The notes under the pieces are model-generated. The model did no database searches, was not told where the DNA came from, and worked only from the letters and a program-made list of their open reading frames with translations. A DNA stretch of 64,000 nucleotides, from the NCBI RefSeq assembly GCF_022747945.1, contig NZ_JALDST010000001.1:2914001-2978000 (forward strand), written 5' to 3'. This document shows positions 1 to 8,697 of the stretch, piece after piece; the stretch's first letter is position 1, and each line of letters opens with the position of its first letter. The translations under genes and the position numbers were made by a program. The DNA comes from Micromonospora sp. R77 (lineage in GTDB: Bacteria > Actinomycetota > Actinomycetes > Mycobacteriales > Micromonosporaceae).

Positions 1-758
1 ACGGTGTCCGCGACGACCAGGTCGTACCCGGCCACCTCGGCGGCGTGCGCGGGGAGCAGGCAGAGCCCCTGCGGCTCGGAGAAGGTCGCGGTCTCCGCCG
101 GACCGTCGGCGTGGCCCCGGGCACCGGAGCCGATCCGGCGGAGCAGCTTCTCGCCGTCCGGGGCCAGCTCCACCAGGGAGTGCCGGGCCGAGTCGGAGAC
201 CAGCAGGTTGCCGCCGTCGAGCACCACCGCCTTGCCGGGGAAGCGCAGGGTGGTCTCGGGCTCGGCCGGCGGGACGTACGGGCCGTCGCCGCGGTGCAGG
301 GTGCCCTTCGCCTCGTGGGTGGCGATCAGGTCGTCGATCAGCCGGGACAGCCCTTCGGCGTGCCCCTCGCCGGCCATGGTGGCGACCACGTAACCCTCGG
401 GGTCGACCACGGACAGGGTCGGCCAGGCCTTCGCCGCGTACTGCTGCCACATGTCCAGCTCGGGGTCGTCGAGCACCGGGTGGTGCACGCCGTACCGCTC
501 GACGGCCGCGGCGAGCGCGTCCGGGTCCTTCTCGTGCTCGAACTTGGGCGAGTGCACGCCGATCACGACCAGCACGTCGCCGTACTTCTCCTCCAGCGGG
601 CGGAGCTCGTCGAGCACGTGCAGGCAGTTGATGCAGCAGAAGGTCCAGAAATCCAGCAGGACGATCCGACCCCGCAGGTCGGCCAGCCGCAGGTCCTTGC
701 CGCCGGTGTTCAGCCAGCCCCGGCCGCGCAGCTCGGGGGCGCGTACTCGTGCACTCAT
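1..758 (-). CDS. NHL-repeat thioredoxin-like protein (3' end beyond window)
   Basis: The N-terminal ~150 residues form a thioredoxin/TlpA-like fold with the motif DFWTFCCINCLH, as in NHLRC2-type proteins, which join a thioredoxin domain to an NHL beta-propeller. After it come the first propeller blades (e.g. VVLDGGNLLVSDSARHSLVE, then GYDLVVADTV at the edge). About 252 residues are visible and the rest lies left of base 1. The ATG at 758 starts MSARVRAPEL. A redox or scaffold role is inferred from domains only; no substrate can be named. It is separated from the upstream minus-strand gene by a strong terminator. Family call fairly secure, function not. Confidence 0.85.
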   Translation of the reverse strand, partial: MSARVRAPELRGRGWLNTGGKDLRLADLRGRIVLLDFWTFCCINCLHVLDELRPLEEKYGDVLVVIGVHSPKFEHEKDPDALAAAVERYGVHHPVLDDPELDMWQQYAAKAWPTLSVVDPEGYVVATMAGEGHAEGLSRLIDDLIATHEAKGTLHRGDGPYVPPAEPETTLRFPGKAVVLDGGNLLVSDSARHSLVELAPDGEKLLRRIGSGARGHADGPAETATFSEPQGLCLLPAHAAEVAGYDLVVADT

Positions 759-840
759 GCCGACAAGCCTGCCATGTCCGACGGCGGCCGACCCGGGGCC
801 GTGGCCGACCCGACAGCGCGCCCGACCCGCCCACGACAAC

Positions 841-877
841 CGAAAGCGCCCGTCCCAGGTCGGGACGGGCGCTTTCG
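841..877 (-). terminator. Rho-independent-type hairpin downstream of the Pro-rich membrane protein
   Basis: A perfect 16-bp inverted repeat (841-856 and 862-877, arm CGAAAGCGCCCGTCCC) with a 5-nt loop. It lies just past the stop of the minus-strand gene at 902 and before the next minus-strand gene. No clear U-tract, as is usual in actinomycetes. Confidence 0.8.
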
Positions 878-901
878 GTACGGCGGGACCGGGCGGAGCT
901 G

Positions 902-3815
902 TTACTTGCCGGCGGCCGGCTTCAGGCAGAGCACCTTGTTCGGTACGTCACCCTGCAGCATCACCTGCGGCTGCGCCGGGTCGGGGCACTTCTCCTTGGC
1001 GTCCACCTTCGACACGACGGTGAAGGCGTCCGGCTGACCGCACTCGACGGCGACCGCGCTCTGGCCGGACTGCTTGACGCAGGAGCCCACCGCCGGGTCG
1101 AACGCGGCCGGCTTGTCGTCGCCGCCGATCTTGCCGAGCAGGGTGAGCAGGCCCAGCGGGACGGCCAGGATGAGCACCGCCGCGATCAGCACCAGGGCCA
1201 GCACCTTGCCGTTGCGTACCTTCGGCGCGGGTGCCTCGGTCTTCGGCTCGGCCTCGGGCTTGAAGGCGTCGAAGCGGCCCTGGTCGGATTCTCCGCTGCC
1301 AGGGCTCTGCTGCTGCTGCCAGGCCGGCGGGGCGGTCTGGGACGGCGGCGGGAAGCCACCCGGACCGTTCACCGAGGCGCGACCGGCGCCCGGACCCGCG
1401 AACGCGTCCCCGGGCCCGCCGAACGGGTCGCCCGGATTCCCGGGCCCGCCGAACGGGTCGCCGGGACCACCGGGGCCGCCGAACGGGTCACGCGGACCGT
1501 TCTGGCCCACGAAGGAGTCACGCTGACCGCCTGGACCGGCGAAGGGGTCGCCGGGACCGCCGGGACCACCGAAGGGGTCGCCGAACTGGTCCGCGGGACG
1601 GTCGTCGTTGTGCGGATGCACCCCGTTGACCGGGCGGTTGTTGGCGGGCTGGTCCACGAACGACGGCACGCCGGGCGGGAAGGGCGGCGGACCGGCGGGC
1701 GAGGACGGCGGCGCGGAGGGCACCGGTGGCGCGTCGGTGAAGGCGTTCCGGTGCGGCTCGGGCTCGTCGAAGTGGGGCTGCCCGCCCTGCTCGGGGTGAC
1801 CGTCCGGGCCGTCCTGCCCGGGGCCCTCCTCGGGCTCGGGACGGGCCGGTCGGCCGTACACCCGGGGCTGCGGGGCCGCGGTGCCGCCGGGCAGCTGGAC
1901 CTGGTCGGTGGGGGGCGTCACCCGGCTGGCCAGCGGCACGGACGCGCTCGCCGAGACGCTGCCCGCTCCGCCGGGCTCCGCCGGGGGTACGGACGCCCGC
2001 CCACCGGCTCCCGACTCGGGGGGTACGCGGGGCCGGCACCACCGGTCCGGCCGGCGACTGCGGCTCCTCGTGTGCCGGCTCGCCACCGCCCCAACCGCCC
2101 GCCCGCTGCGGCTCGTACGCCTGCGGCGCGCCACCGTGCTCCGGCGGGCCGAACTGGCCGGCGGCGCGTAGTCGGCCGGGGGTGCGGCGGCCAGGCTGGC
2201 CCCGGGCACCCGCTGCTCCTGTCGGGGCAGCGGCACCGCGTTCTCCGGCGAGATGCCCGGGCCGAGGCTCGGCTGGTAGGCCGGCGGTTCCTCGGCGCGG
2301 CCCTGGTCCCAGCCGGTGGACTGCGCCGCAGCGGGCTCGGCCTCGGCGGCCCGGCCCCACACCTCGTCCGGCGACCACGGTTCGCCCTCGGGGACGACCG
2401 GCCGCTCGGGGCGGTTCCACTGCGGCGCCTCGGCGTCCGGGGCGGTGCCCCAGGCGGGCGGCCGTCGCCGGCCGGCACGGAGGCGCTGGCCCGGGCGTTG
2501 CCCGGCGGGGTCCACTCCGGCGCGTCCGATCGCTCGTCCCGCGCCGGTACGGACGCGGCCGCCCAGCCGCCGGACTGCGCCGGCTCGTCGGGCCCGCCCC
2601 AGTCCGGGGTGGGGCGTCCTGCTGCTGCGGTGCGTCGCTCCAGCCCTGGGCCGGCGAGTTCTCCGGGGCACCCCAGGACGGCTGCTGCTCCACCCGGGCG
2701 GCGGCCCGGCCGGCGGCCCACCCGCCGGAGCGGTCGGGGTCGTCGTCGCGCGCGTGCGCGGTGCCGGCCTCCCAGCCGCCGGAGCGGACCGATTCGTCAT
2801 GTTCCTGGCCGGTGCCCGGGTTCCAGGAGCCCTGCTCACCGTCGTCCTGCCGGGCCGGGGTGGGCCAGCCGCCGGAGCGGGCCGGGTCCTCCTGCTGCGG
2901 GGCGGGCGTCGCCCCCCACGCCTCGCGCGGCTGCGCCGCCGGGGCCGACACCTGCGCGGCACCGCGCCGCGGGCTCGCTTGCCGTCGCCCAGCCGACCGG
3001 TCCGCCCGGCTGTGCCCAGGCGGGCTGGTCGCTGCCCGGTCCACTCTGCTGTGCCCAGGCGGGTTGATCGCCGCCCGGTCCACTCTGCTGTGCCCAGGCG
3101 GGCTGCTCGCCGTCGACGGGCCAGGCGGCCGGGCGGGCGGGGCCGTCCTGCGGCTGGGCGGCGGCACCCACGGGCCAGCCGCCGGAGCGGTCGTCCTGGG
3201 CCTCGGGGGCGGGCTGCCAGCCGCCGGAGCGGGACGGCTCGTCCTGCTGCGGTGCGCCGGCCCAGTCGCGGGCGGGGGCGTCCTGCTGCTGCGGGGCCGG
3301 GACGGGCACCTGCGCGGCACCCCGGGCGGCGGGCTCACCGGCCTGCGCCCAGCCGGGCTGGGGCTGCTCGCCGGCGCCACCGGCCGGGCCGGCCCAGCCG
3401 GGGCGGGACTGCTCGCCGGCGTTCCCGGCCCACGCGGGCCGGACTCCTCGGGTGGGTTCACCCAGGCCGGCGTGGGCAGCTCCTGCGGGGCGGCGGCGGC
3501 CCGGGCGGGACCACCCTGCTCCTGCGGGGGAGTCCAGGCGGGCTGGGGCGGGTTCCAGCCGGCGGGCTCACCCCGCGCCGGCACCTGCGCGGCTCCCCAG
3601 GCGGCGGTCGCCGGCTGGTCACCCTGCTGTCCCCAGGCGGGGGCGGGCGGGTTCGGCCGGCCAGCCGGCGGGGGCGGGGCCCAGCCGAGGTCGGGGGAGC
3701 CGGGATACCCGTTGTCCTGGTGCGCCGTGCGGTCGCCGTACGGCGCCGGTCCGCCGGCGCCCGACGACACCTCGCCCGGCTCCTGGCCAGGGCGGTGCGG
3801 GGCCTCGGACGTCAT
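902..3815 (-). pseudogene. Pro/Gln/Trp-rich single-pass membrane protein, reading frame broken several times
   Basis: The ATG at 3815 follows a GGAGGAGG ribosome site and begins MTSEAPHRPGQEPGEV. The protein then has a very long Pro/Gly/Gln/Trp-rich region with degenerate repeats (SGGW blocks, PAWAQQ blocks at about 3010-3110, GDPFGGPG blocks at about 1390-1600). A basic stretch and one membrane helix (VLALVLIAAVLILAVPLGLL) follow, then a short extracytoplasmic tail with three Cys. Protein-like sequence moves between frames at about 3432, 2962, 2640, 2455, 2160 and 2030. Each shift fits loss of one or two bases. At 2962 the DNA has CACCGCG where an internal repeat copy at about 3318 has CACCCCG. 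I infer one gene of roughly 970 codons damaged by sequence error or, less likely, decay. Function unknown. Confidence 0.6.
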
Positions 3816-4100
3816 GGGTGCGCCTCCTCCATCACATGTCGGCCGCCGATGCCGGTCGGGGACCGTCGGCATGGTTGCCGGCGTCGCCGGCGGGTACCGG
3901 CCGTGCGGGCTCCCCGCACCGTATCCGGTGGCCGCCCGGAGGCGTCCGGGGAGCACCGGCCGTCACTCACCGTCCTCGACCGGTGTCGATCGGTTTCTCT
4001 CGGCTCGCGGTGCGCGCCGGACCGGTGGGTGGCGACCGAGCCCCACCGTACCGGGCGGTGCGGCGAGGTGGAATCCCGGTGTCAATCGCACCCGAAACGC
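3816..4100. other. Intergenic leader region, no gene seen
   Basis: This stretch lies upstream of the minus-strand Pro-rich membrane protein and must hold its promoter. I see no convincing -10/-35 pair, no RNA gene and no plausible small gene. The terminator of the 45-aa gene closes it on the right. Confidence 0.4.
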
Positions 4101-4135
4101 CGAGGACCCGCCCGGTGCGACCGGGCGGGTCCTCG
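4101..4135 (-). terminator. Hairpin terminator of the 45-aa gene
   Basis: A perfect 16-bp inverted repeat (4101-4116 and 4120-4135, arm CGAGGACCCGCCCGGT) with a 3-nt loop, 32 nt past the stop of the small minus-strand gene. It isolates that gene from the next one. Confidence 0.8.
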
Positions 4136-4167
4136 AACTGGAGGAGGTGAGGAAAGTTTTCGGGGCG

Positions 4168-4305
4168 TCAGCTCATGTGACGCTGGGCGATGGCGAGAAG
4201 CTCATCGCGGACCGCGGGCGAGTTGGCGGAACGCAGCGCGTGCTCGATGGCGCGGGCACGGCGGTTGGCGTCGCGGCGGGTGCGGATTCGCTCGATCATG
4301 CTCAT
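4168..4305 (-). CDS. Small basic helical protein, 45 aa, unknown function
   Basis: The ATG at 4305 is preceded by an excellent AGGAGGAGAG ribosome site. The peptide MSMIERIRTRRDANRRAR... is very basic at its N-terminus and looks entirely helical, with no membrane segment or Cys. It has its own terminator and sits between two larger minus-strand units, with a comparatively AT-rich stretch upstream (4320-4430) that probably holds its promoter. Strong translation signals and isolated transcription make it a believable gene despite its size. I do not recognise a characterised family. A nucleic-acid-binding role is possible from charge alone, but that is speculation. Confidence 0.7.
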   Translation of the reverse strand: MSMIERIRTRRDANRRARAIEHALRSANSPAVRDELLAIAQRHMS

Positions 4306-4464
4306 CTCGGGTCTCTCCTCCTGGCTATTCGGTTGTTGGCCCCTTGATGTCTCTATTGAAGCGCAGAACGCCGCCAAATTCCATCGATTCTTAGGTGAGC
4401 TGAACCACGCACCTTTGGATCGTAGGTCAAGAGCCGGTCCGGGCCGACGATTCTTCCCGCAACG

Positions 4465-4512
4465 GCAACGGCCGGTGTGCCGGGCGTTCACCCGTGGCAC
4501 ACCGGCCGTTGC
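4465..4512 (-). terminator. Hairpin terminator of the 2-oxoacid dehydrogenase operon
   Basis: A perfect 17-bp inverted repeat (4465-4481 and 4496-4512, arm GCAACGGCCGGTGTGCC) with a 14-nt loop, immediately after the stop of the E2 gene at 4529. Confidence 0.85.
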
Positions 4513-4528
4513 CTGGTGCGTGGAACCG

Positions 4529-6019
4529 TCAGGTCCAGGCGAGCAGCGCCGCCTCCGGATCGGCCAGGAAGTCCCCGATGTCGCGCAGGAACTTCGAGCC
4601 CAGCTCCCCGTCGATGATGCGGTGGTCGAAGGAGAGGCCGAGCGTGGTGACCAGCCGCGGCTTGACCTTGCCCTTGTGCACCCACGGCATCTCGCGTACG
4701 GCGCCGAAGGCCAGGATGGCCGACTCGCCGGGGGGCAGGATCGGCGTACCGGTGTCGACGCCGAAGACGCCGACGTTGGTGATGGTCAGCGTGCCGCCGG
4801 ACATGTCGGCCGGGGAGGTCTTCCCGGTCTTCGCCGTCTGCACCAGCGCGGTCATCGCGTCCGCCAGTTCGCGCAGCGAGAGCCGCCCGGCGTCCTTGAT
4901 GTTCGGCACGATCAGGCCGCGCTCGGTGGCCGCCGCGATCCCGAGGTTGACGTAGTCCTTGACCACGATCTCGTCGCCGGCCCAGGTCGAGTTGACCATC
5001 GGGTACCGCTTGACCGCCAGCAGCACCGCCTTCGCCACCAGCAGCAGCGGCGAGACCCGGACGTCCCGCCACTCCCGCCGCTCGCGCAGCCGGTCCAGGG
5101 CCTTCATCGCCCGGGTCACGTCGACGGTCAGGAACTCCGTCACGTGCGGGGCGGTGAACGCCGAACGGGACATGTTCTCGGCGGTGAGCTTGCGTACCCC
5201 CTTGACCGGGATGCGCTGCTCGCGGTCCGCGCCGAAGCTCGCGGCGGCCGTGGCCGGCGCCGCGACCGTCAGCGGCTCGGCCGCCGCCGGGGTCCCGCTC
5301 GCCGCCCGCTGTACGTCCTCCCGCGTGATCGACCCCAGCGGCCCCGACCCGGTCAGCGTGGCCAGGTCGACGCCGAGGTCCTTGGCGAGCTTGCGCACCG
5401 GCGGCTTCGCCAGCACCAGCCCACCGGCCCGCCCGCCACCACCGTTGCGTCGATCATGGAGCTGTGGTGCCGCATTTGTGGCGATCGGGGTGGCCTTGTT
5501 CCCCGCCACAACTCCATGATCGACGGAGGTGGGGGTGGGGGTGGGTTGGGCCGGCACGCCACCCTTGCGCGGGCGGCGCTTGGCCGGGGCGTTGCGGGGG
5601 CCGTAGCCGACCAGGACGGCGGTACGGCCGCCCGGGGCCACGCCACCGATCAGGCCCGGCTCGACCATGCCCTCCTCGGGGGCGATCTCCACCGCCGCCA
5701 GCGAGGCCGCCGACGGGGTGGGCAGCGCCGACGACGGGGCGGCCGTGGTCGACTCCTCGATCGGGCCGGCGCCCGGGTCGGTGTCGATCGAGATGATCGG
5801 CGTGCCGACCTCGACCGTGGTGCCCTCCGGCTGGAAGATCGCCCGCACCTGGCCGGCCCACTTCGCCGGGATCTCGACGGCCGCCTTCGCCGTCTCCACC
5901 TCGACGATCGGCTGGTTCAGCTCGATGACGTCGCCCACCTTGACCAGCCAGGCGAGGATCTCGCCCTCGGTCAGGCCCTCACCGAGGTCGGGGAGGTTGA
6001 ACTCCTTGATCCGGGACAT
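4529..6019 (-). CDS. bkdC: Dihydrolipoamide acyltransferase (E2), branched-chain 2-oxoacid dehydrogenase type
   Basis: The E2 core of a 2-oxoacid dehydrogenase complex, transferring an acyl group from lipoyl-lysine to CoA. The order is: an N-terminal lipoyl domain (LPDLGEGLTEGEI, with lipoyl-Lys in VEVETAKAAVE near residue 44), a long Ala/Pro-rich linker, a peripheral subunit-binding domain (KPPVRKLAKDLGVDL...GSITREDV) around residues 205-245, and a catalytic domain ending in SFDHRIIDG with the acyltransferase His/Asp. The 496 aa length is normal. It starts 5 nt after the E1beta stop, so it is the last gene of the operon. Oddity: about residues 165-190 of the linker are encoded by a palindromic repeat (5449-5524) found elsewhere in the window outside genes. 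Branched-chain rather than pyruvate specificity is inferred from the E1alpha/E1beta/E2 order. Confidence 0.92.
   Translation of the reverse strand: MSRIKEFNLPDLGEGLTEGEILAWLVKVGDVIELNQPIVEVETAKAAVEIPAKWAGQVRAIFQPEGTTVEVGTPIISIDTDPGAGPIEESTTAAPSSALPTPSAASLAAVEIAPEEGMVEPGLIGGVAPGGRTAVLVGYGPRNAPAKRRPRKGGVPAQPTPTPTSVDHGVVAGNKATPIATNAAPQLHDRRNGGGGRAGGLVLAKPPVRKLAKDLGVDLATLTGSGPLGSITREDVQRAASGTPAAAEPLTVAAPATAAASFGADREQRIPVKGVRKLTAENMSRSAFTAPHVTEFLTVDVTRAMKALDRLRERREWRDVRVSPLLLVAKAVLLAVKRYPMVNSTWAGDEIVVKDYVNLGIAAATERGLIVPNIKDAGRLSLRELADAMTALVQTAKTGKTSPADMSGGTLTITNVGVFGVDTGTPILPPGESAILAFGAVREMPWVHKGKVKPRLVTTLGLSFDHRIIDGELGSKFLRDIGDFLADPEAALLAWT
5449..5524. repeat. Palindromic repeat copy A, inside bkdC
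   Basis: Arms of 19 bp (5449-5467 and 5506-5524) share the core GATCATGGAG...CTCCATGATC, with a single mismatch that would still pair as G:U in RNA. The 38-nt centre is also translated. It belongs to the same family as the copies at 29432, 51223 and 52301. Here it stays in frame within the E2 linker, where added residues are probably tolerated. Confidence 0.8.
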
Positions 6020-6024
6020 GCCGC

Positions 6025-7014
6025 TCACCAGCCGAAGGTGCGGTCGACGGCGTCGAGCACCCGGTCGAGGTCGGGCAGGTACTCCTCCTCCACCCGGCTG
6101 GCCGGGTAGGGGGTGTCGAAGCCGGTGACGCGCAGCACCGGGGACTCCAGGGAGTAGAAGCACTCCTCGGTGATCCGGGCCGCGATCTCCGAGCCCAGGC
6201 CCAGGTTGCCCGGGGCCTCGTGCACGACCACGCACCGGCCGGTGCGCTTCACCGACTCGTACGCGGCGGTCAGGTCCAGCGGGGAGAGCGTGCGCAGGTC
6301 GATGACCTCCAGCTCCCGGCCGTCCTCGGCGGCGGCGGTCGCCGCGTCCAGGGCGGTCCGCACCATCGGCCCGTACGCCAGCACCGTGGCGTCGGTGCCG
6401 GCCCGGGCCACCCGGGCCGAGTGCAGCGGGTACGCCGCGTCCAGCGGGGCGTCCAGCTCGACCGGCCCCTTCTCCCAGTAGCGCCGCTTCGGCTCCAGGA
6501 AGACGATCGGGTCGTCCGACGCGATCGCCTGCTGGATCATCGAGTACGCGTCCTGCGGGTTCGCGCAGGTCACCACCTTCAGGCCGGCGGTGTGCGCGAA
6601 GTACGCCTCGGGCGACTCGGAGTGGTGCTCGACCGCGCCGATGCCACCGCCGTAGGGGATCCGGATCACCATCGGGATGGTGACCTTGCCCTGCGAGCGG
6701 TAGTGCATCTTCGCCACCTGCGACACGATCTGGTCGTACGCGGGGTAGACGAAGCCGTCGAACTGGATCTCGCAGACCGGGCGGAAGCCCCGGATGGCGA
6801 GGCCGACGGCGGTGCCGATGATGCCGGACTCGGCCAGCGGGGTGTCGATCACCCGTTGGTCGCCGAAGTCCTTCTGGAGCCCGTCGGTGATCCGGAAGAC
6901 GCCGCCGAGCTTGCCGACGTCCTCGCCCATGATGACGACCTTCGGGTCGTTCTCCAGGGCCCGACGCAGACCGGTGTTGAGGGCCTTGCCGAGGGTGAGC
7001 GTCTCCGTGGCCAT
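6025..7014 (-). CDS. bkdB: 2-oxoacid dehydrogenase E1 component, beta subunit
   Basis: The beta subunit of the thiamine-diphosphate E1, which pairs with the upstream alpha subunit to decarboxylate a 2-oxo acid and acylate E2. Typical motifs are IMGEDVGKLGGVFRIT, DTPLAESGIIGTAVGLA, EIQFDGFVYPAYDQ and IPYGGGIGAVEHHSES, then the C-terminal transketolase-C domain (VIDLRTLSPLD, VVHEAPGNLG, RVTGFDTPYP). The 329 aa length is standard. The start ATG at 7014 overlaps the E1alpha stop by one base, indicating translational coupling. The sequence fits the actinobacterial Bkd subgroup. Substrate preference cannot be read from sequence alone. Confidence 0.93.
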   Translation of the reverse strand: MATETLTLGKALNTGLRRALENDPKVVIMGEDVGKLGGVFRITDGLQKDFGDQRVIDTPLAESGIIGTAVGLAIRGFRPVCEIQFDGFVYPAYDQIVSQVAKMHYRSQGKVTIPMVIRIPYGGGIGAVEHHSESPEAYFAHTAGLKVVTCANPQDAYSMIQQAIASDDPIVFLEPKRRYWEKGPVELDAPLDAAYPLHSARVARAGTDATVLAYGPMVRTALDAATAAAEDGRELEVIDLRTLSPLDLTAAYESVKRTGRCVVVHEAPGNLGLGSEIAARITEECFYSLESPVLRVTGFDTPYPASRVEEEYLPDLDRVLDAVDRTFGW

Positions 7015-8198
7015 CAGTGCGCGCTCCCCTCGAACGACTCCATGTACTTGCTGAACCGGGCCCGCTGCTCGTCGAGCTCGGGCGACCCGTGCGGATAGAC
7101 GTGGTCGAACATCGTCACCGGTTCCGGGTTGGGCATGTTCAGCACCCGCTCGCGCAGGTGCACCGACTCGGTACGGGCCTGCTCGTCCACGGACGCGAAG
7201 AACGACTCGTCGGCGATCTGCTGCTTGGTCAGGAACGCCTTCATCCGGGCGATCGGGTCCTTGGCCTGCCAGGCCTCGACCTCGCTGGCGATCCGGTAGC
7301 GGGTCGGGTCGTCGGAGGTGGTGTGCGCCCCCATCCGATAGGTGTACGCCTCGATCAGGCTGGGGCCCTGGCCGAGCCGGGCGTTGTCCAGCGCGTGCCG
7401 GGTCACCGCGTACGACGCGAGCACGTCGTTGCCGTCCACCCGGACACCGGGGAAGCCGAAGCCGCCGGCCCGCTGGTAGAGCGGGACGCGGGTCTGCCGC
7501 TCCAGCGGCTCGGAGATGGCGTACTGGTTGTTCTGGCAGAAGAACACCAGCGGGGCGTTGAAGACGCTGGCCCAGACGAACGCCTCGTTGACGTCGCCCT
7601 GGCTGGTGGCGCCGTCGCCGAAGTAGGCGATCACCGCCTCGCCGTCCTCGGTGCCGGTCTTGCCGTCCATGTGGACGCCCATGGCGTACCCGGTCGCGTG
7701 CAGGGTCTGTGCCCCGATCACGATCGTGTACATGTTGAACTTGAACTCGTTCGGGTCCCAGCCGCCCTGGTCGACGCCGCGGAACAGGCCGAGCGGCATG
7801 ATCGGGTCGATGCCCCGGCAGTAGAGGACGCCGTGCTCCCGGTAGGTCGGGAAGGCCATGTCCTGGGTGCGCAGCGCGCGGCCGGAGCCGACCTGGGCCG
7901 CCTCCTGGCCGAGCAGGCTGGCCCAGAGGCCCAGCTCGCCCTGCCGCTGCAGCGCGGTGGCCTCGGCGTCGAGCTTGCGGACCAGCACGAGGTCGCGGTA
8001 GAGCCCGCGGTACTCCTCGTCGGTGAAGTCGACGCGGTACTCGGTCCCGTCCGGGCCGATCGCGCTCTCGATCCGCTCGCCCTCGGGCGTCAGCAGCTGT
8101 ACGAGGTCCGGCTCGCCGGTGGCCGCCGAGGCGGCTCGCTTGGAACGGGGTGCGGCCCGCCGGCCGCGGGTGGTGACCCCGGGGTCGCCCTTTGCCAT
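7014..8198 (-). CDS. bkdA: 2-oxoacid dehydrogenase E1 component, alpha subunit
   Basis: The thiamine-diphosphate-binding alpha subunit of E1. The cofactor motif is clear: GDGATSQGDVNEA followed about 25 residues later by NNQYAIS. Other family marks are GQEAAQVGSGRAL, TYREHGVLY and YRMGAHTTSDDPTRY. At 394 aa it is normal, with a ~40-residue basic/Ala N-terminal extension before the catalytic fold. The ATG at 8198 is preceded by GGGAGAG. It is the first gene of a three-gene operon whose promoter should lie in the 499-nt gap upstream. It supplies branched acyl-CoA from valine, leucine and isoleucine breakdown if the Bkd assignment is right; a pyruvate-type function is the main alternative. Confidence 0.92.
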   Translation of the reverse strand: MAKGDPGVTTRGRRAAPRSKRAASAATGEPDLVQLLTPEGERIESAIGPDGTEYRVDFTDEEYRGLYRDLVLVRKLDAEATALQRQGELGLWASLLGQEAAQVGSGRALRTQDMAFPTYREHGVLYCRGIDPIMPLGLFRGVDQGGWDPNEFKFNMYTIVIGAQTLHATGYAMGVHMDGKTGTEDGEAVIAYFGDGATSQGDVNEAFVWASVFNAPLVFFCQNNQYAISEPLERQTRVPLYQRAGGFGFPGVRVDGNDVLASYAVTRHALDNARLGQGPSLIEAYTYRMGAHTTSDDPTRYRIASEVEAWQAKDPIARMKAFLTKQQIADESFFASVDEQARTESVHLRERVLNMPNPEPVTMFDHVYPHGSPELDEQRARFSKYMESFEGSAH

Positions 8199-8697
8199 CC
8201 GTCTCTCCCTGTCGTGTCTGCGCCGGCGCGGGGGGTGACCCGGTCCGCGCAAATCCTGCGCCGGCCCGGCAGGTGCCGGGCTGGTTCCTGGCGGCCGCGC
8301 CTAGCCCCGGTGAGGGTTGCCGCGCGGCGTGAGCCGGATTCTGGGACGAACCCGGTTCGGGAGCGCCGGCGCCGTACCGCGCCTGCCGCGTGGGTGCGCG
8401 GAGGTCGCGGCTGCGTTGCCGTCGTGCCTGAATGATTGCAGAGGAGGTGAGCGGGCCCACAGTACGGCCTCCCCGTCGGTCGACGTTTGTCTGCTTCACG
8501 ACGCATCGAGGTATTTGTCGTCGTGGCGCTCGGTCCGGGTCGACGACCCGACGGACAATTTGTGTGTCGACACGCTGTGGCGCCTGGTGAACTGACGGTC
8601 ACTGGTCCAAGCTGACTGGTGCCGGGAAGTTCCTTTTGTCCGTTTAAGACAGGCTTCCGGTCCGGCACGTGTCCGTGGTCGACGACGAGGAGAGTCG
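8199..8697. other. Divergent intergenic region, about 500 bp without a gene
   Basis: It separates the minus-strand bkd operon from a plus-strand gene and should carry both promoters. It includes a less GC-rich stretch (about 8490-8570) and a perfect short palindrome GTGTCGACAC at 8567-8576. I could not assign promoter elements with confidence and see no coding sequence with good codon bias. Confidence 0.4.

Noticed and set aside
749..3067. Very long plus-strand reading frames opposite the Pro-rich gene
   Set aside because: They are Arg/Pro/Gly-rich shadows of high-GC DNA, with wrong third-position bias and no ribosome site.
8199..8697. RNA gene or riboswitch in the 500-bp gap
   Set aside because: I found only short palindromes and no conserved riboswitch core.
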